A stretch of DNA of 33,119 nt from Bacteroidales bacterium (GTDB lineage: Bacteria > Bacteroidota > Bacteroidia > Bacteroidales > JAADGE01). Both the position numbers and the translations under genes were made by a program. The notes beneath the pieces were generated by a model. That model saw only the letters and a program-made list of their open reading frames with translations, ran no database searches and was not told the origin of the DNA. Positions 32,012 to 33,119 of this stretch are shown here, in pieces; within the stretch, counting starts at the first letter, position 1; each line of letters starts with the position of its first letter. The stretch is taken from contig JAIORQ010000067.1 of the NCBI GenBank assembly GCA_021108035.1, positions 1 to 33,119 of the forward strand, given 5' to 3'.

Positions 32012-32641
32012 ATGATCCAAAACCTAAATTTTACAGCTATTGATTTTGAAACGGCAAATGAGCAACAATCAAGTGTCTGTTCATTGGGGATTGTTATTGT
32101 AAGAAACGGGAAAATTGCTGAGCGTAAATATAGATTAATAAAACCGCCTGAATTTAGGTTTCATTGGAGAAACATACAAGTTCACGGTATAAAACCGGAA
32201 GACGTTGAGAATGAACTTGAATTTTATAAATATTGGAATTCTTTAAAAGAAATCCTGTATGAGTATCCTGTTATTGCACATAATGCAGGTTTCGATATTG
32301 GTGTTTTAAAAGCTGTTTTAAATACATATCAATTAGAAAATTCTGATATAGATTATTCATGTTCTTTGAGAATATCCCGAAGAACTTGGACGGATATGTA
32401 CAGTTATTCTCTGGGTAATCTCGGTAAACAATTAGGATATACATTTAATCATCATCATGCTTTGGAAGATGCAGAAATGAGTGCTAAACTAATAATTGAT
32501 GCTTGTAAAAAAACAAATTCATCTTCTTTGGATGAATTACATTCAAAATTGCAAATTGTTCCGGGTAAATTATTATGGAATAAGAAACATGTCAGTGTAA
32601 AATCCAAAAAAATATCAAGAAAGAAAAAAGGTTCATCTTAA
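32012..32641 (+). CDS. DnaQ-like (DEDDh) 3'-5' exonuclease
   Basis: This 209-residue protein has the DEDDh core: FTAIDFETAN (Asp11, Glu13), VHGIKPEDVE, VIAHNAGFDIGVL (third Asp), and the final HHHALEDAEMSAKL with the catalytic His and Asp. These residues bind two metal ions that remove nucleotides from DNA or RNA 3' ends. The C-terminal extension is short and basic (VSVKSKKISRKKKGSS), likely for nucleic-acid contact. It lacks a GIY-YIG or BRCT domain and a polymerase fusion, so it is a stand-alone exonuclease of the epsilon/ExoX type. The substrate is not set by context. It has a full consensus promoter and is followed by tRNA-Pro. Confidence 0.93.
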   Translation: MIQNLNFTAIDFETANEQQSSVCSLGIVIVRNGKIAERKYRLIKPPEFRFHWRNIQVHGIKPEDVENELEFYKYWNSLKEILYEYPVIAHNAGFDIGVLKAVLNTYQLENSDIDYSCSLRISRRTWTDMYSYSLGNLGKQLGYTFNHHHALEDAEMSAKLIIDACKKTNSSSLDELHSKLQIVPGKLLWNKKHVSVKSKKISRKKKGSS

Positions 32642-32677
32642 AAACGTAAATTTTCTTTTTGAATAAAATAAAAATTA

Positions 32678-32685
32678 TAAATTTG
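32678..32685 (+). promoter_or_regulatory. -7 box (TAAATTTG) of tRNA-Pro
   Basis: A TAnnTTTG match 11 bases before the mature tRNA-Pro 5' end, with a TTG 16 bases upstream of the box (32659-32661). Confidence 0.65.
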
Positions 32686-32696
32686 CATTCCCGAAT

Positions 32697-32771
32697 CGGG
32701 GTGTGGCGCAGTCCGGTTAGCGCGCTGCGTTCGGGACGCAGAGGCCGCAAGTTCGAATCTTGCCATCCCGA
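32697..32771 (+). tRNA. tRNA-Pro (anticodon CGG)
   Basis: Acceptor arms cggggtg and catcccg pair with one G-T pair, followed by discriminator A. The D-arm gcgcagtccggttagcgc, an anticodon stem ctgcg/cgcag with loop ttCGGga, and the T-arm with gttcgaatc are all present. CCA is not encoded. The CGGGGTGT 5' end is typical of tRNA-Pro; it reads CCG. Confidence 0.96.
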
Positions 32772-32779
32772 CTTTTTAG

Positions 32780-32815
32780 TTCCTTATTTCATAATGATTT
32801 AAGGAATTTTTTTTT
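32780..32815 (+). terminator. intrinsic terminator after tRNA-Pro
   Basis: Arms ttcctta (32780-32786) and taaggaa (32800-32806) pair over a 13-base loop, followed by nine T residues. Confidence 0.8.
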
Positions 32816-32894
32816 GCAAATATTATTACAATTATTTTTTTATAACCGGCTAAAAAATATGTTAAATAAAATACTAATTTTTAGGATTAAATCT

Positions 32895-32902
32895 TAATTT
32901 TG
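32895..32902 (+). promoter_or_regulatory. -7 box (TAATTTTG) of gdhA
   Basis: A TAnnTTTG match 44 bases before the gdhA ATG. No standard -33 TTG is visible. Confidence 0.5.
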
Positions 32903-32946
32903 TACAGCAATTTTTTTTTTAACTTTTTTACTAAAATAAAATTTTT

Positions 32947-33119
32947 ATGGATCAAAAAGTAAAACAATTTATGGATGGTGTTATCGCAAAAAACAGATGC
33001 GAAAAAGAATTCCATCAGGCAGTTGAAGAAGTAGTTGAATCAGTACTTCCGTTTATTGATGAAAATCCTAAATATAGTGAAGCTAAAATTCTTGAAAGAA
33101 TGACAGAGCCGGAAAGAGT
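32947..33119 (+). CDS. gdhA: glutamate dehydrogenase, N-terminal fragment (cut by window)
   Basis: The frame is open from the ATG at 32947 to the right edge (57 codons). It has the N-terminal helix of hexameric GDH: an EFHQAVEEVVESVLPFIDEN stretch, then PKYSEAKILERMTEPERV, which matches the family's conserved start of domain I. The enzyme interconverts glutamate and 2-oxoglutarate plus ammonia; cofactor-determining residues lie beyond the edge, so NADP or NAD preference cannot be read here. A -7 box lies upstream, after the tRNA-Pro terminator. Confidence 0.93.
   Translation, partial: MDQKVKQFMDGVIAKNRCEKEFHQAVEEVVESVLPFIDENPKYSEAKILERMTEPER

Overview
The window looks like a chromosomal segment of a Bacteroidetes bacterium, probably an uncultured Bacteroidales-like lineage. 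The evidence is the AT-rich sequence, SecD and SecF fused in one 1047-residue protein, a type IX secretion C-terminal sorting domain, secreted proteins with SPI-type signal peptides ending in Q, promoters of the form TAnnTTTG (one with TTG 20 bases and one with TTG 19 bases upstream), and tRNAs without an encoded CCA. No rRNA, CRISPR array, prophage or intact insertion sequence is visible.

Layout. 1-1324: the 3' end of an RHS-repeat protein carrying a JAMM/JAB-like C-terminal module, followed by a small secreted protein. 1325-1907: a decayed transposase fragment and hairpin repeats. 1908-4017 (minus): a T9SS cargo protein of the Omp28 type and a membrane-anchored EEP-family phosphohydrolase. 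4282-6240: an Omp85/D15-type outer-membrane barrel followed by a DUF433/DUF5615 toxin-antitoxin pair. 6388-13882: housekeeping genes mdh and secDF, each with a clear terminator, then a large receiver plus PEP-synthase-like ATP-grasp protein. 13942-17464 (minus): a metalloprotease / beta-propeller / barrel protein and a small membrane protein. 17980-19246: an orphan ParA and a 92-residue partner of unknown function. 19399-20028: two dense clusters of nested REP-type hairpins around a truncated MNT nucleotidyltransferase. 20153-22555: pbpC. 22764-26873: a very AT-rich three-gene cassette made of two proteins that each carry a single HDR-type phospholipase-D half-site and a 654-residue helical protein I cannot assign. 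27008-33119: smpB, a VapC-type PIN toxin with an unfamiliar antitoxin, miaA, two metal permeases (ZupT and HupE/UreJ), tRNA-Leu(GAG), a small Cys/His protein, a DUF1573 protein, a DnaQ-like exonuclease, tRNA-Pro(CGG), and the start of gdhA.

How it fits together. The housekeeping genes (mdh, secDF, pbpC, smpB, miaA, gdhA) form an ordinary backbone. Accessory material sits in the gaps: toxin-antitoxin pairs, REP clusters, heptamer and octamer micro-arrays, and the PLD cassette. The cassette at 22764-26873 is the best candidate for an undescribed system. Its genes are tightly packed (8-base overlap, then an 11-base gap). Its two PLD modules share the same signatures and could form a two-half-site nuclease. 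Its base composition is lower in G+C than its neighbours. A defence role is inferred, not shown.
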